64,000 nucleotides of DNA from Peribacillus sp. FSL E2-0218. GTDB lineage: Bacteria > Bacillota > Bacilli > Bacillales > DSM-1321. Positions 35,270-43,989 of this stretch are shown piece after piece. The stretch covers positions 4,095,501 through 4,159,500 of the forward strand of contig NZ_CP150304.1 of NCBI RefSeq assembly GCF_037992945.1, given 5' to 3'. The number at the start of each line of letters is the position of its first letter. Within the stretch, counting starts at the first letter, position 1. Position numbers and translations under genes: made by a program. The notes beneath the pieces are model-generated. The model did not search any database. It saw only the letters and a program-made list of their open reading frames with translations, and was not told the origin of the DNA.

Positions 35270-35891
35270 CCACTATATCGATTCAGTTTTTCATACCCAA
35301 GATGAGCTTTTGGAAGAAGTCGTGGCTGCGATAAAAGATAACGGGATGCCTTCCATATCGGTATCTCCTTCATCAGGGAAGTTCCTAACCATGCTTGTAT
35401 CCATATCAGGTGCGAAACATGTACTGGAAATAGGTGCTCTTGGGGGCTATAGCGGAATTTGCCTGGCCAGGGGCTTCGGCAGCGAAGGGAAATTAACGTC
35501 CCTTGAATTAAAGGAAAATTACGCAGCCTTGGCACAAAGCCATCTATCAAAAGCTGGCTTTGGCGATCAAGTAACGTATATGACCGGAGAGGCACTGCAA
35601 AGCCTTGAACAACTTGTTCGTGATAACAGGAAATTTGATTTTTTCTTTATAGATGCTGACAAGGACAATTATGAAAATTACCTTCACCATTGCATAGAGC
35701 TGGCAGAACCGGGTGCTTTAATCGTCATGGATAATGTCCTTGTCGGAGGCAGTGTCGCAGATCAGGAAGCTGAACCTAAGCATTATACTGAATTCATGAA
35801 GAAATTCAATGAATCTGTCGCCAATCATCCTCGCTTGGAGTCATTACTCATTCCACTTGGTGACGGGCTGACCATTTCAAAAGTAAAGTAA
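35256..35891 (+). CDS. SAM-dependent O-methyltransferase
   Basis: 211 residues from the ATG at 35256 (AAGGA about 9 nt upstream), overlapping the end of the His-rich protein. CCoAOMT-like (family 3) fold: SAM motif I HVLEIGALGGYSGICLA, acidic motif LTSLELKENYAALAQ, and metal-binding DFFFIDADKDNYENYL plus VMDNVLVGG. The acceptor is probably a catechol-like or other hydroxyl compound. Regulated with its neighbour by the paired operators upstream. Confidence 0.82.
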   Translation: MKQINHYIDSVFHTQDELLEEVVAAIKDNGMPSISVSPSSGKFLTMLVSISGAKHVLEIGALGGYSGICLARGFGSEGKLTSLELKENYAALAQSHLSKAGFGDQVTYMTGEALQSLEQLVRDNRKFDFFFIDADKDNYENYLHHCIELAEPGALIVMDNVLVGGSVADQEAEPKHYTEFMKKFNESVANHPRLESLLIPLGDGLTISKVK

Positions 35892-36028
35892 AGCTGCTTC
35901 ATTCACGATTATATCGATCAAACCTCCCGATGTATCGCTCAATCTTACGAAGTGAGGAAGAAAAATAAAAGGAATTTCATTTTCCTTGAATGAAAATGAT
36001 TTTTATTATCAATAATAAAAAAGAAGAA

Positions 36029-36051
36029 GGGCAACCAGTTGATGGTTCCCC
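36029..36051 (-). terminator. Terminator of the DUF1540 gene
   Basis: Stem GGGCAACCA / TGGTTCCC with one mismatch, then TTCTTCTTTTTT on the minus strand. Confidence 0.6.
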
Positions 36052-36060
36052 CCCGAGGTT

Positions 36061-36216
36061 TTAAACTCCTGGATCAAATGTTTTGCAATCCGTTTCTTTA
36101 CTATTTGATGCATGATTCCCTTTATGACTCACTACATAAATAGCTTCAGCATTACATTTGTTTCCAGAATGCCAATGTACACAGTTGTTTACCTCACATA
36201 GAACATCTTTAGCCAT
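36061..36216 (-). CDS. DUF1540 domain-containing protein
   Basis: 51 residues, with GAGGAGGTG 7 nt before the ATG. The protein reads MAKDVLCEVNNCVHWHSGNK and continues CNAEAIYVVSH to DCKTFDPGV, with four cysteines (C7, C12, C21, C44) and a His-x-x pattern typical of DUF1540. These small Cys-rich proteins are common in sporulating Firmicutes and are suspected metal binders. Single-gene unit with its own terminator. Confidence 0.8.
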   Translation of the reverse strand: MAKDVLCEVNNCVHWHSGNKCNAEAIYVVSHKGNHASNSKETDCKTFDPGV

Positions 36217-36295
36217 CGTATTACACCTCCTCATTTGTTATCATTAACAAATTTGGGGGTATTGATACTTTCCTTTTTTAGGTTATATCATTTTT

Positions 36296-38089
36296 TCAGG
36301 CTGATTGTTTCAGTAGTTCGGCTTGCGGGATTTTCCAGAGCTCGCGCCATTTTTTTAGGGCGGAGATGAGAATGACCAAGCCGAGGCATAGCATGATGAT
36401 CGACAATGCTCCATTCAGGATGCTGAAGCCTGCAGCGTCCGGGTTCAAGTATACGTTTTTCACCATCCAGTATCCTGCTACATTAACCGTTACATATAGG
36501 TAGGCGAGGGGCACGAGGCATGTCCACATATACCAGCGCTTGTCGGCGATTTTCAAGACGACGGTCGCCCCGATGATGAGGCCGATCGAAGCCATGAGCT
36601 GGTTGGATACGCCAAATAGTGCCCAGATCGATCCGATGTCCCCGGAATAGAGCAGATAGCCCCAGATGAAGCAGGCTAATGCACTGGCGAAGATGTTGCC
36701 GGGCAGCCAATCGACTTTCTTCAATGGTTTATAGAACTCGCCGAAGAAGTCCTGGATCAAGTAGCGGGCCACACGTGTCCCCGAGTCGATCGCGGTTAAT
36801 ATGAACACCGCCTCGAACATGATGACGAATTGGAAGAAAAACGAAGCCAATTTTTCAAAGAAGGGAATCTCCGTGAAAATATAGGTCATTCCGACAGCAA
36901 GGGTTACGGCCCCGCCTGTCCGTCCTTCAAGGTTAATGCCGATTTCTTCGCTTAGCTCATTAAGGTGCACTTTTTCCATGCCTAATGTTTGAAAGACCTC
37001 AGGTGAAGAGTTAATGGCAAAATAATCACCTGGCTGCAGGGAGACTGCCGCAATCAATGCCATGATGGCCACGACACATTCCACAAGCATCGCCCCGAAA
37101 CCGACGGATTTGATATCACTCCAGCGGTTCAGCATTTTTGGCGTTGTACCGGAGCCGACAAATGCATGGAATCCTGAAATCGCCCCACAGGCAATCGTGA
37201 TTGAAATGAATGGCCACACAGGACCGGCGACAATCGGGCCTCCGCCATTGACGAATTCGGTGAATGCCGGAAATTGGATCTCTGGATTCACCACGAACAC
37301 GCCGATGATCAAAGCGGCAAACACACCAATTTTCATGAAGGTGCTTAAATAATCGCGCGGTGCAAGCAGCAGCCACACAGGCAATGCCGCTGCAAAGAAA
37401 GCATAAATCGGCAAAATGAGGGCCAGCGTGCTTGCTTCGAGTGTCAATAGTTCACCAAGGGCCGTTCCTTGAATGTTCGGACCAAGCAAGATCCCAGCCA
37501 TGATGAGCGCGAAGCCGACAATGGTCGCGCCTTTCAAATTGCCTGTTTTTTTATGGTACAGCCCGACTCCCATGGCGATGGGAATCGTGATCCCGACAGC
37601 AAACGTTCCCCATGGGTTATTTTCCAATGCATGCAGGACGACCATAGAAAGTCCTGCCATCGTAATGGTGATGATAAAAAGCATGGCAAGTCCTGTACAG
37701 AAGCCTGCGACCGGTCCAAGTTCTTCCTTGGCCACTTCCGATAGCGATTTTCCGTCTTTACGCATCGATGCGAACAGCACGACGGCATCATGGACCGCTC
37801 CGCCGATGACAGCCCCGATCAATAGCCATAGCAAACTTGGCAAATAACCAAATTGTGCCGCAAGAATCGGACCGACGAGCGGACCTGCCGCTGCGATGGC
37901 GGCAAAGTGATGGCCGAATGCCACCCATTTATTGGTCGGAACATAATCTTTTCCATCTTCCAATGCGTGAGCCGGAGTCGGCTTGGAATCATCCAGCTTC
38001 AGTACTTTCCGTGCTATGAATGTCCCGTATAAACGGTAAGCGATCATTAATATACAAATCGAGCCTATGACGATTGAAACCGCATTCAT
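36296..38089 (-). CDS. cstA: Carbon starvation protein CstA family transporter
   Basis: 597-residue polytopic membrane protein with about 16-18 hydrophobic segments. Family landmarks: PTNKWVAFGHHFAAIAAAGPLVGPILAAQ (His-His-Phe motif), GGAVHDAVVLFASMRKDGKSL and FVGSGTTPKMLNRW. CstA-family proteins import peptides or, in E. coli BtsT, pyruvate. AGGGGG lies 8 nt before the ATG. It is immediately downstream of a LytST-type two-component system, echoing E. coli BtsSR-BtsT, so pyruvate uptake is a reasonable inference. Confidence 0.88.
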   Translation of the reverse strand: MNAVSIVIGSICILMIAYRLYGTFIARKVLKLDDSKPTPAHALEDGKDYVPTNKWVAFGHHFAAIAAAGPLVGPILAAQFGYLPSLLWLLIGAVIGGAVHDAVVLFASMRKDGKSLSEVAKEELGPVAGFCTGLAMLFIITITMAGLSMVVLHALENNPWGTFAVGITIPIAMGVGLYHKKTGNLKGATIVGFALIMAGILLGPNIQGTALGELLTLEASTLALILPIYAFFAAALPVWLLLAPRDYLSTFMKIGVFAALIIGVFVVNPEIQFPAFTEFVNGGGPIVAGPVWPFISITIACGAISGFHAFVGSGTTPKMLNRWSDIKSVGFGAMLVECVVAIMALIAAVSLQPGDYFAINSSPEVFQTLGMEKVHLNELSEEIGINLEGRTGGAVTLAVGMTYIFTEIPFFEKLASFFFQFVIMFEAVFILTAIDSGTRVARYLIQDFFGEFYKPLKKVDWLPGNIFASALACFIWGYLLYSGDIGSIWALFGVSNQLMASIGLIIGATVVLKIADKRWYMWTCLVPLAYLYVTVNVAGYWMVKNVYLNPDAAGFSILNGALSIIMLCLGLVILISALKKWRELWKIPQAELLKQSA

Positions 38090-38110
38090 TTTGAAAACCC
38101 CCTCTATTTC

Positions 38111-38151
38111 TTACATCGTAGACTGATGATATCACGATGTAAGCGGATGCA
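38111..38151 (-). promoter_or_regulatory. cstA 5' region: inverted repeat and candidate cre
   Basis: A perfect 9-bp inverted repeat TTACATCGT / ACGATGTAA (38111-38119 and 38134-38142) lies just before the cstA ribosome site. Overlapping it, TGTAAGCGGATGCA (38138-38151) matches cre at 12 of 14 positions. The repeat could be an operator or an mRNA hairpin. Confidence 0.45.
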
Positions 38152-38230
38152 AAGGGTTTTCAAGCTACAATGCAGATAATGAGGGCTGGATTGCAATATA
38201 AAGATACTAAAATGCAGAATTATGAAAATT

Positions 38231-38983
38231 TTAAAAACCAATAAGCTGCTTTAGCTCCTTTACATATGTGCGGCTCACGGGTATGTTCGATCCGTCGCTC
38301 ATGATGAGATTATACGTCGAATTGAACCAGGGCTGGATCTCGGCGATATGGATGACATTGACGATAAACCCGCGATGCACCCGTAAGAACGAGCGTGGGT
38401 CAAGCTTCCGTTCAAACACGATGAGCGGATCGCCCATTTTATATTCATTTTCTTCCGTTTTGATGATTGTCTTTCCTTCAATGAGCCCGATGAATAATAT
38501 CGAATCCCGGTCGATCAAAACGATCCGGTCATCGATTTCAACAGCCAGTTTGCCTGTCTGCTCCGCCCCATTGCGATGCGGCGGCTTTGTCCTGGTTTCG
38601 CGCTCCCCTGCTTTGCGCACTTTGTTCAGCCTGTCCAATGTTTGGCGTATTCGCTTTTCATTAAAGGGCTTCAATAGATAATCAAATGCATACGATTCAA
38701 AGGCCTGAAGGGCAAATTCGTCATAAGCCGTGGCAAAAATGAGCGTTGGTGCTGGGTCAAGCCCGGCCAATTGTTTAGCCAATTGCAGGCCTGTGCCGTC
38801 AGCCAGCTCAATATCCATAAAAACAAGATCCGGCTTTAAGCTGGGGATATCCCTGATGGCCCCTTCTATCCCTTCTGCCTCACCGATGACTTCAGCTTGC
38901 CTGCTTCTCTTCAGAAGGTATTTCAATTCATCCCTTGCGAGGGGTTCATCTTCTACGATAAATGCTTTCAACATCGCTGTCAT
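38231..38983 (-). CDS. LytTR-family response regulator
   Basis: 250 residues. Receiver domain at the N-terminus: acidic EDEP (about 11-14), phospho-Asp in DLVFMDIELADGTG, Thr/Ala switch region FATAYDEFALQAF and Lys in LLKPF. C-terminal LytTR DNA-binding domain with RVHRGFIVNVIHIAEI and ISDGSNIPVSRTYVKELK-like text. Paired with the LytS-like kinase, whose 3' end it overlaps by 38 nt. It probably activates cstA, 141 bp downstream. Confidence 0.87.
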   Translation of the reverse strand: MTAMLKAFIVEDEPLARDELKYLLKRSRQAEVIGEAEGIEGAIRDIPSLKPDLVFMDIELADGTGLQLAKQLAGLDPAPTLIFATAYDEFALQAFESYAFDYLLKPFNEKRIRQTLDRLNKVRKAGERETRTKPPHRNGAEQTGKLAVEIDDRIVLIDRDSILFIGLIEGKTIIKTEENEYKMGDPLIVFERKLDPRSFLRVHRGFIVNVIHIAEIQPWFNSTYNLIMSDGSNIPVSRTYVKELKQLIGF

Positions 38984-40730
38984 ATGCTCCTTTTTCGTTG
39001 AGTGGTATGGTTATTTTCACTTCTGTTCCAACATTCGCTTCACTTTCTATCGAGAGGCTGGCCTGGCCCTTATAGATGCCCTCCAGCCTTTCACTGATAT
39101 TATGAAGGGCCGTTCCTGTACCTTTCGGCGATTTGACAGTCCGCTTCCCCAATTCAGCTAATTTCTCTCTTGAAATCCCTTTTCCGTTATCCTTCACGGT
39201 TATGCACATCGCCGCCTCTTGAAAAGATACATCAATGAGGATTTCACCTTTGTTTCTCATTTGCGAAAAGGCATGGTGGATGGCATTTTCAACGAGCGGC
39301 TGCAGCGTGAATGGAGGCAGTGGAACCTCCTTAAGACTTGGTTCTATGTTATGAACGATTTCATATTTATCCGGAAATCGGGCCTGCTCCAGCGATAAGT
39401 ATGCATGGACATGCTCCAATTCCTTTTCAAGCGGCACCAATATTTGCCTTGCGCCTTGGAGGTTGCTGCGAAAGAAAGCACTTAGCTCCATTAATAGGCT
39501 TCTTGCCTTCTCCACATCCGTCCGGCATAAAACGGAAATCGTATTGATTGCGTTGAACAGAAAATGCGGATGGACTTGTGCCTGCAAGGCCTTGATTTCA
39601 GCATCTTTCAATAACTCCGTCTGCATTTCCGCTTTAGCGAGCTCCAGCTGGGTGGAAAAAAGCTTGGCCAGCCCTTCAGCCAGCTCCTGTTCCACTTGGC
39701 TTAATTTATCGGGATGCTTGAAGTACATCTTCAACGTCCCGACCGTCTTCCGTTGGACCTGAAGGGGCAGCACGACCGCTGCTTGCAATGGACATTGATC
39801 TTGAAAGCAATAAATATCCTTTCTTGTTTTCGCGACGATGATCTCACCCTGCTCAAGAGCCTTTTTCGTTATACCCGTCGCGATTCCCTCCTTCGGGACA
39901 TGATGATCGGAAGCTGCCCCCACATGAGCAAGTACGCTATTCCGATTGGTTATGGCCACGGCATCGGCTTCTGTCAGCCCAAGGATGATCTCGGCAATTT
40001 TCTTACAGGAGCTTTGATTCAAGCCCTGGCGGAAATAAGGCAATGTCTGATCCGCAATCAGGAACGCCAAATTCGTCTGCACCGCCCGCGTCCGGGCCTC
40101 ATCCCTCGTAATCGATTGAATGATGAGCATGAACAGTAACGTGCCAAAGCCATTGATGAAAATCATCGGAAGTCCGATTACCTGAACGAGCTCCCAGGCC
40201 CGTTCAAATGGCTTGGCCGTTGCCAGGATGATGACCATTTGGATCGCTTCCAGGGCCATGCAAATCGGGAGGGCAAACCAAGGGGTGATCCTTCCATGCC
40301 TTTGCCGCCTTTTTCCTAAAAAACCTGACAAGACGCCAGCCAAAATTGCCGCCACGGCACAAGCCCCTGCTGTAAAACCGCCGAGAGTATAACGGTGAAG
40401 GCCAGCAATCAAACCGACCCCCAAGCCTACGAATGGCCCCCCAAGCAAGCCGCCGATGGCGACACCCATGATCCTGGTGTTGGCAATCGCATTTTCTGGC
40501 GCAATTTCGGTGTGCCAATCTCCCACGGGCATCTCATGATTTCCGATTTCAATCCCCGTATAATTACTAATGATGCCGAATGTTCCAAAAAGGACGATGA
40601 GCATGATTTTCTTTGACATTTGATGTTCATGGCCGATCATTTGCCGAAACGGCTTCATATAAGAAAGCAGGAACGCAGCAATCACGATGATCCCCACTTT
40701 TTCAAACAGCGACGGTAATAAATGAACCAA
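38946..40730 (-). CDS. LytS-type sensor histidine kinase
   Basis: About 594 residues from a TTG start at 40728-40730, with GGAGGTGA 4 nt upstream; the longer frame gives a non-homologous N-terminus. Six to seven hydrophobic N-terminal segments form a 5TM-LYT sensor (GNHEMPVGDWHTEIAPENAI; NTRIMGVAIGGLLGG), followed by a GAF region, a His_kinase domain with phospho-His in ALQAQVHPHFLFNAINTI, and HATPase motifs (PPFTLQPLVENAIHHAF; DNGKGI; GTGTALHNISERL). Related kinases sense extracellular pyruvate. Confidence 0.87.
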   Translation of the reverse strand: MVHLLPSLFEKVGIIVIAAFLLSYMKPFRQMIGHEHQMSKKIMLIVLFGTFGIISNYTGIEIGNHEMPVGDWHTEIAPENAIANTRIMGVAIGGLLGGPFVGLGVGLIAGLHRYTLGGFTAGACAVAAILAGVLSGFLGKRRQRHGRITPWFALPICMALEAIQMVIILATAKPFERAWELVQVIGLPMIFINGFGTLLFMLIIQSITRDEARTRAVQTNLAFLIADQTLPYFRQGLNQSSCKKIAEIILGLTEADAVAITNRNSVLAHVGAASDHHVPKEGIATGITKKALEQGEIIVAKTRKDIYCFQDQCPLQAAVVLPLQVQRKTVGTLKMYFKHPDKLSQVEQELAEGLAKLFSTQLELAKAEMQTELLKDAEIKALQAQVHPHFLFNAINTISVLCRTDVEKARSLLMELSAFFRSNLQGARQILVPLEKELEHVHAYLSLEQARFPDKYEIVHNIEPSLKEVPLPPFTLQPLVENAIHHAFSQMRNKGEILIDVSFQEAAMCITVKDNGKGISREKLAELGKRTVKSPKGTGTALHNISERLEGIYKGQASLSIESEANVGTEVKITIPLNEKGAYDSDVESIYRRR

Positions 40731-40929
40731 CTCATCACCTCCATTTCTGGCTTTTTCATTCATCTTACAACAGCTTTGAAATCTTTGTCGAATTTTGTTT
40801 TTGCGCTCAGCCCAGCACATCATTGGAGGGCGTACCATATCTGAAACGGTACCGATCATTTTAGGAACCCAGCAATTGAAAAAACATGTATAGTGGAGTC
40901 AGCAAAGCTAGTACTTATTAGGAGGAATC

Positions 40930-41097
40930 ATGAATAGTAAGGTCCTGACATTTTATATTCTGGCTGGAATATCCTTGTTTGCTGCAGGATTATTTCCGCT
41001 CAGATATATAAAGTCTTTCCATTTATTTATCTCCTTGTTTATTTTAGGTTTGATATTTATCTTAATCGCTCAAATTCACAAGAGGAAAGAAAAATGA
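40930..41097 (+). CDS. Small membrane protein, unknown
   Basis: 55 residues with GGAGGA only 3-4 nt before the ATG. Two hydrophobic segments (VLTFYILAGISLFAAGLF and FISLFILGLIFILIAQI) and a basic tail (HKRKEK). It is divergent from the LytS gene. I do not recognise it; it resembles many uncharacterised two-TM Bacillus proteins. Confidence 0.55.
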   Translation: MNSKVLTFYILAGISLFAAGLFPLRYIKSFHLFISLFILGLIFILIAQIHKRKEK

Positions 41098-41153
41098 GGG
41101 AGATTAAATTTGGTAGTAAACTAATACGATAAAAGAGATATGACGAATTATTC

Positions 41154-41321
41154 ATGAAAAATTTAACCAAATATTTTATCCTATTTCTCTGGGTGGTCTT
41201 ATTTTTATATTTCTATGAAATGTATATGCCCAAAGGTATTTATTATTTTATTGTAGGAATTCCAGTCCTTTTTCTAAGTGCCATTTTTATTTTAAAGATG
41301 TTTGATCATTCAAAAAGCTAA
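41154..41321 (+). CDS. Small membrane protein, unknown
   Basis: 55 residues, two hydrophobic segments (YFILFLWVVLFLYFYEMY and GIYYFIVGIPVLFLSAIFIL). The ATG overlaps the TGA of a 5-codon mini-ORF, and no strong ribosome site precedes it, so expression is less certain. It lies 56 nt after the previous small membrane protein and may be coupled to it. The following 290 bp up to the MutS2-like gene shows nothing I can support. Confidence 0.4.
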   Translation: MKNLTKYFILFLWVVLFLYFYEMYMPKGIYYFIVGIPVLFLSAIFILKMFDHSKS

Positions 41322-41607
41322 AGATTCCGGTGATACAATCAACCTTTTCGGAGGCTGTTTGCATCACCTTTCTTATTTTATCGTTCATTTCCATCAAATT
41401 TAATAGTCAGTAAATTTGCTTATTACTAACACTTCTTCCATAAATTTTTTGTTTGTTTGATACCTTTCCTATCTACGCCCAATCCCTATTTTAGGATTTC
41501 ACTTGATTTCCCAGTCTTTTCTCACATCGCCTTTACAGGTAACGATATACACGGGAAATAAAGTTAAATTAAGGATGAATCCACAAAGAGCCCCTGCCTA
41601 ACGTTGT

Positions 41608-43512
41608 TTATTCGTTTAGCTTCTTCCGCATATCCGCCGCGACATTCCTTAAGGCTTTCTTCGACCCCCGCTTTAGGTCATGATCCAGCTTCCTTTCTTC
41701 GTAGCTGACGAATAGGGCGTTCAGATCATAGCCTTCCGGATATAAGTCGGCGGCTTTTATTTCAAGCTCCAGCTTATTTGCATGAACTTCCTTGAATTCA
41801 TCTTCGAAAAGGACAATGACATGATTGAATGAATCCTTCTTTTTATAGACGATCGCATATCCGTCAAGTCCGCTTACTTTTACCTTGTCACCGATGTCAA
41901 ATTGGGGTAAGGCTTTTTTGGAAGGGGTTTCGGCTTTCGCTTTTTTGATTTTTCCTTCCTGGACACGTTCCAAGTTATAGTCTTTATTGTCAATATAGTG
42001 TTTTGCTTTTTGCAATACCTTTTGGCGTATATCCATTTTTTTCGCGATCCACAAGGCATTGCTTTCGCCGGATTGACCGATCAGCAGCTTATACTTCGGC
42101 TCCAATGTTTCACTGTTAAACTGCATCGCCGCATTCATGAAGTCGCTGTGAATTTCGGAATAGCGCTTGATTTCCCCATAATGGGTCGTCGCAACGGTGA
42201 TGCATCCCTTTTGATAAAACTCCTCCAGTATCGCAATCGCCAAAGCCGCGCCTTCATTCGGTTCCGTTCCGCTCCCGATTTCATCGAAAAGCAGCAGCGA
42301 GTTATTGGACACAGCAAGCATGATTTCCGAAATGTTTTTCATATGCGACGAAAACGTACTCAGCGCATTTTCCATGCTTTGGTTATCACCAATATCGACG
42401 AATATGTGATCGAAGACAGCCAGCTCCGTTCCCTCTTTTCCGGCAACATGAAGCCCGGACATCGCAGCCAGCGTAAGGATGCCAATCGTCTTCAGGACGA
42501 CCGTTTTCCCGCCGGCATTAGGTCCTGTGATGATCAAGCTGCGATAATCCTGGCCGATTTCGAAATCCAATGGCACACTCTCGGCGGGCAAAAGCGGATG
42601 CTTACAGCCTGTTAGCCGGATATACCCATGACCATTGATTTTCGGTTCAATCCCGTCCATGCTTTTACTGAACTTGGCTTTTGCGAAGATCATATCATAC
42701 TGGCTGATGAGCTCGATATTGATTTTGATCGGTTTCAGTTGCTCGAAAACCGTGCCTGATAATGTAGCCAATAGCTGATACTCCTCCATCGCTTCCTCCG
42801 CTTTGAAGCTGGCCAATTCTGCATTCAACTTCGTCACGGTGGCTGGCTCGATGAACACGGTGGCCCCTTTGGCCGAAACCTCCACGATCGTTCCGGCCAC
42901 CTGGTTTTTATAAGAGGCTTTGATCGGGATGGTGTAGCGATCATCTTTTTTGCTGATGAAGAATTCTTGAATGAACTCTTTATTGGCCCCGCTCTTCAAG
43001 AACTTATTCAGCCGCTCCTCTATTTTGCTTTCCATTTTGCTGATTTGATTCCGAATCCGCTTCAAATCCCTGCTGGCTTCCGAAGCAACCGCATTCCCTT
43101 TTATCGTGAATTGGATCTCTTCCTCGATGCTCCTTAATTCGGTCACCGAATGCGCGTACGAATGCAGGGTTGGGGCAAAGAACGCTTTATCGGTCATAAA
43201 CGTCTTGATATTCCGGCAGCCTCTCAAAAAGTCGGCTATCGCCACAAGTTCACTCGGCTCCAGGATCATTCCCTTTTCCAGTTTGTCGATATGAAGACCA
43301 ACATGGGAAATGCCTTTTAAAGGAATATGGCTTTCCGCGTTCAATAAGTTCCTCGCTTCCGTCGTCTCGTTCAAACGGTTCTTAACAACCTTCAACACGC
43401 CGCTTGGCTGAAGCCGATCCAACAATTCCTTCCCTAAGCCGCTTACACAATGGTTTTTCACCATTTCTTTTAGTTGGATATATTGTAATTTTTCATAAGT
43501 CATCGTATTCAT
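41608..43512 (-). CDS. MutS2-like ATPase lacking the Smr domain
   Basis: 634 residues from the ATG at 43510-43512 (AAGGAGG 8 nt upstream); the longer frame runs into the attenuator. MutS2 core and lever (about 1-310), Walker A ITGPNAGGKTVVLKT near 335, Walker B LLLFDEIGSGTEPNEG and signature STFSSHMKN. A KOW-like segment follows near 540 (FDIGDKVKVSGLDGYAIVY). The C-terminal Smr nuclease domain of full MutS2 (about 780 aa) is missing, as in the MutSB group. MutS2 acts on collided ribosomes in B. subtilis; a similar role is plausible here. Confidence 0.82.
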   Translation of the reverse strand: MNTMTYEKLQYIQLKEMVKNHCVSGLGKELLDRLQPSGVLKVVKNRLNETTEARNLLNAESHIPLKGISHVGLHIDKLEKGMILEPSELVAIADFLRGCRNIKTFMTDKAFFAPTLHSYAHSVTELRSIEEEIQFTIKGNAVASEASRDLKRIRNQISKMESKIEERLNKFLKSGANKEFIQEFFISKKDDRYTIPIKASYKNQVAGTIVEVSAKGATVFIEPATVTKLNAELASFKAEEAMEEYQLLATLSGTVFEQLKPIKINIELISQYDMIFAKAKFSKSMDGIEPKINGHGYIRLTGCKHPLLPAESVPLDFEIGQDYRSLIITGPNAGGKTVVLKTIGILTLAAMSGLHVAGKEGTELAVFDHIFVDIGDNQSMENALSTFSSHMKNISEIMLAVSNNSLLLFDEIGSGTEPNEGAALAIAILEEFYQKGCITVATTHYGEIKRYSEIHSDFMNAAMQFNSETLEPKYKLLIGQSGESNALWIAKKMDIRQKVLQKAKHYIDNKDYNLERVQEGKIKKAKAETPSKKALPQFDIGDKVKVSGLDGYAIVYKKKDSFNHVIVLFEDEFKEVHANKLELEIKAADLYPEGYDLNALFVSYEERKLDHDLKRGSKKALRNVAADMRKKLNE

Positions 43513-43556
43513 AGCATGATCCTCCTTGAATGAGTGTGATTTTCTCCTTAAATCCA

Positions 43557-43628
43557 AAAAATGCCCGCAAAAGTCCCCCCTACCTTTACAAATGAACAAG
43601 CCATTTGAGTAGAAAGCTCCTGCGGGCA
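43557..43628 (-). terminator. Attenuator terminator before the MutS2-like gene
   Basis: TGCCCGCA / TGCGGGCA stem closing a 50-nt structured loop, then TTTTTT on the minus strand. It ends about 40 nt before the ribosome site. The loop carries smaller stems (AAATG / CATTT). Confidence 0.7.
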
Positions 43629-43786
43629 CGGCCTCATCAATGATAAGAACCTAAAATCGATAACAAAATAGGCAGGTCAAATAAACCTGATCTACAACAA
43701 AAAAGCATGATAGGACAAATCCCACCATGCAATTTCGCCGTAACACCTACATGTTACGCGAATTATGGAAAAGGAAGCAGTCTTAA

Positions 43787-43893
43787 AGTAGGCATTCACA
43801 AATGCATAATTGCACCGTGAAAAAAGGCATACTTAATCCACTGACTTATCAGTGATTAAAAAACCTTATTCAACTGAATTAGTTGATACCTAC
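43787..43893 (-). promoter_or_regulatory. Structured 5' leader of the MutS2-like gene
   Basis: AGTAGGTAT (43893-43885) can pair with ATGCCTACT (43795-43787), enclosing three hairpins: TCAACT / AGTTGA, TTAATCACTGA / TCAGTGGATTAA (one bulge) and TCAC..TGCA / TGCA..GTGA. CCTACTTT of the 3' arm can instead pair with AAAGGTAGG inside the downstream terminator. Further hairpins follow at 43733-43767 (CGTAACA / TGTTACG) and 43704-43729. The layout resembles an attenuator; no known riboswitch class was recognised. Confidence 0.55.
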
Positions 43894-43902
43894 TCCCGAC
43901 AT
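43879..43902 (-). CDS. Candidate leader peptide MSGVGIN of the MutS2-like gene
   Basis: A 7-codon ORF begins about 26 nt after the predicted transcription start, with AAGGTG 9 nt before the ATG. Codons 4-6 overlap the 5' arm AGTAGGTAT of the leader helix, so a stalled ribosome would change the fold. The size and position are like those of cat, erm and ABC-F leader peptides. Translation is inferred. Confidence 0.45.
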   Translation of the reverse strand: MSGVGIN

Positions 43903-43934
43903 AAAACACCACACCTTTTCTAAGAATTGGAACT

Positions 43935-43963
43935 AACATACCATATTAGTAAGAAAGAGTCAA
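43935..43963 (-). promoter_or_regulatory. Sigma-A promoter of the MutS2-like leader
   Basis: TTGACT, a 17-nt spacer and TATGTT with an extended TGG before the -10. Predicted start near 43928, giving a leader of about 415 nt. Confidence 0.65.
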
Positions 43964-43989
43964 ACTATTTTCGAATGGACTTTTGAAGG

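Noticed and set aside
35992..36010. Fur-box-like sequence (16 of 19 matches on the minus strand)
   Set aside because: It lies downstream of both flanking genes, between the methyltransferase end and the DUF1540 terminator, with no gene to control. AT-rich chance match is likely.
40731..40859. N-terminal extension of LytS
   Set aside because: The extra 43 residues are not hydrophobic or family-like, while GGAGGTGA lies directly before the TTG at 40730.
43513..43629. N-terminal extension of the MutS2-like protein
   Set aside because: It would be translated through the terminator hairpin, and the ATG at 43512 has an ideal RBS.
43557..43930. T-box or known riboswitch before the MutS2-like gene
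   Set aside because: No AGGGTGG T-box sequence, specifier loop or familiar aptamer consensus was found; an attenuator with a leader peptide fits better.
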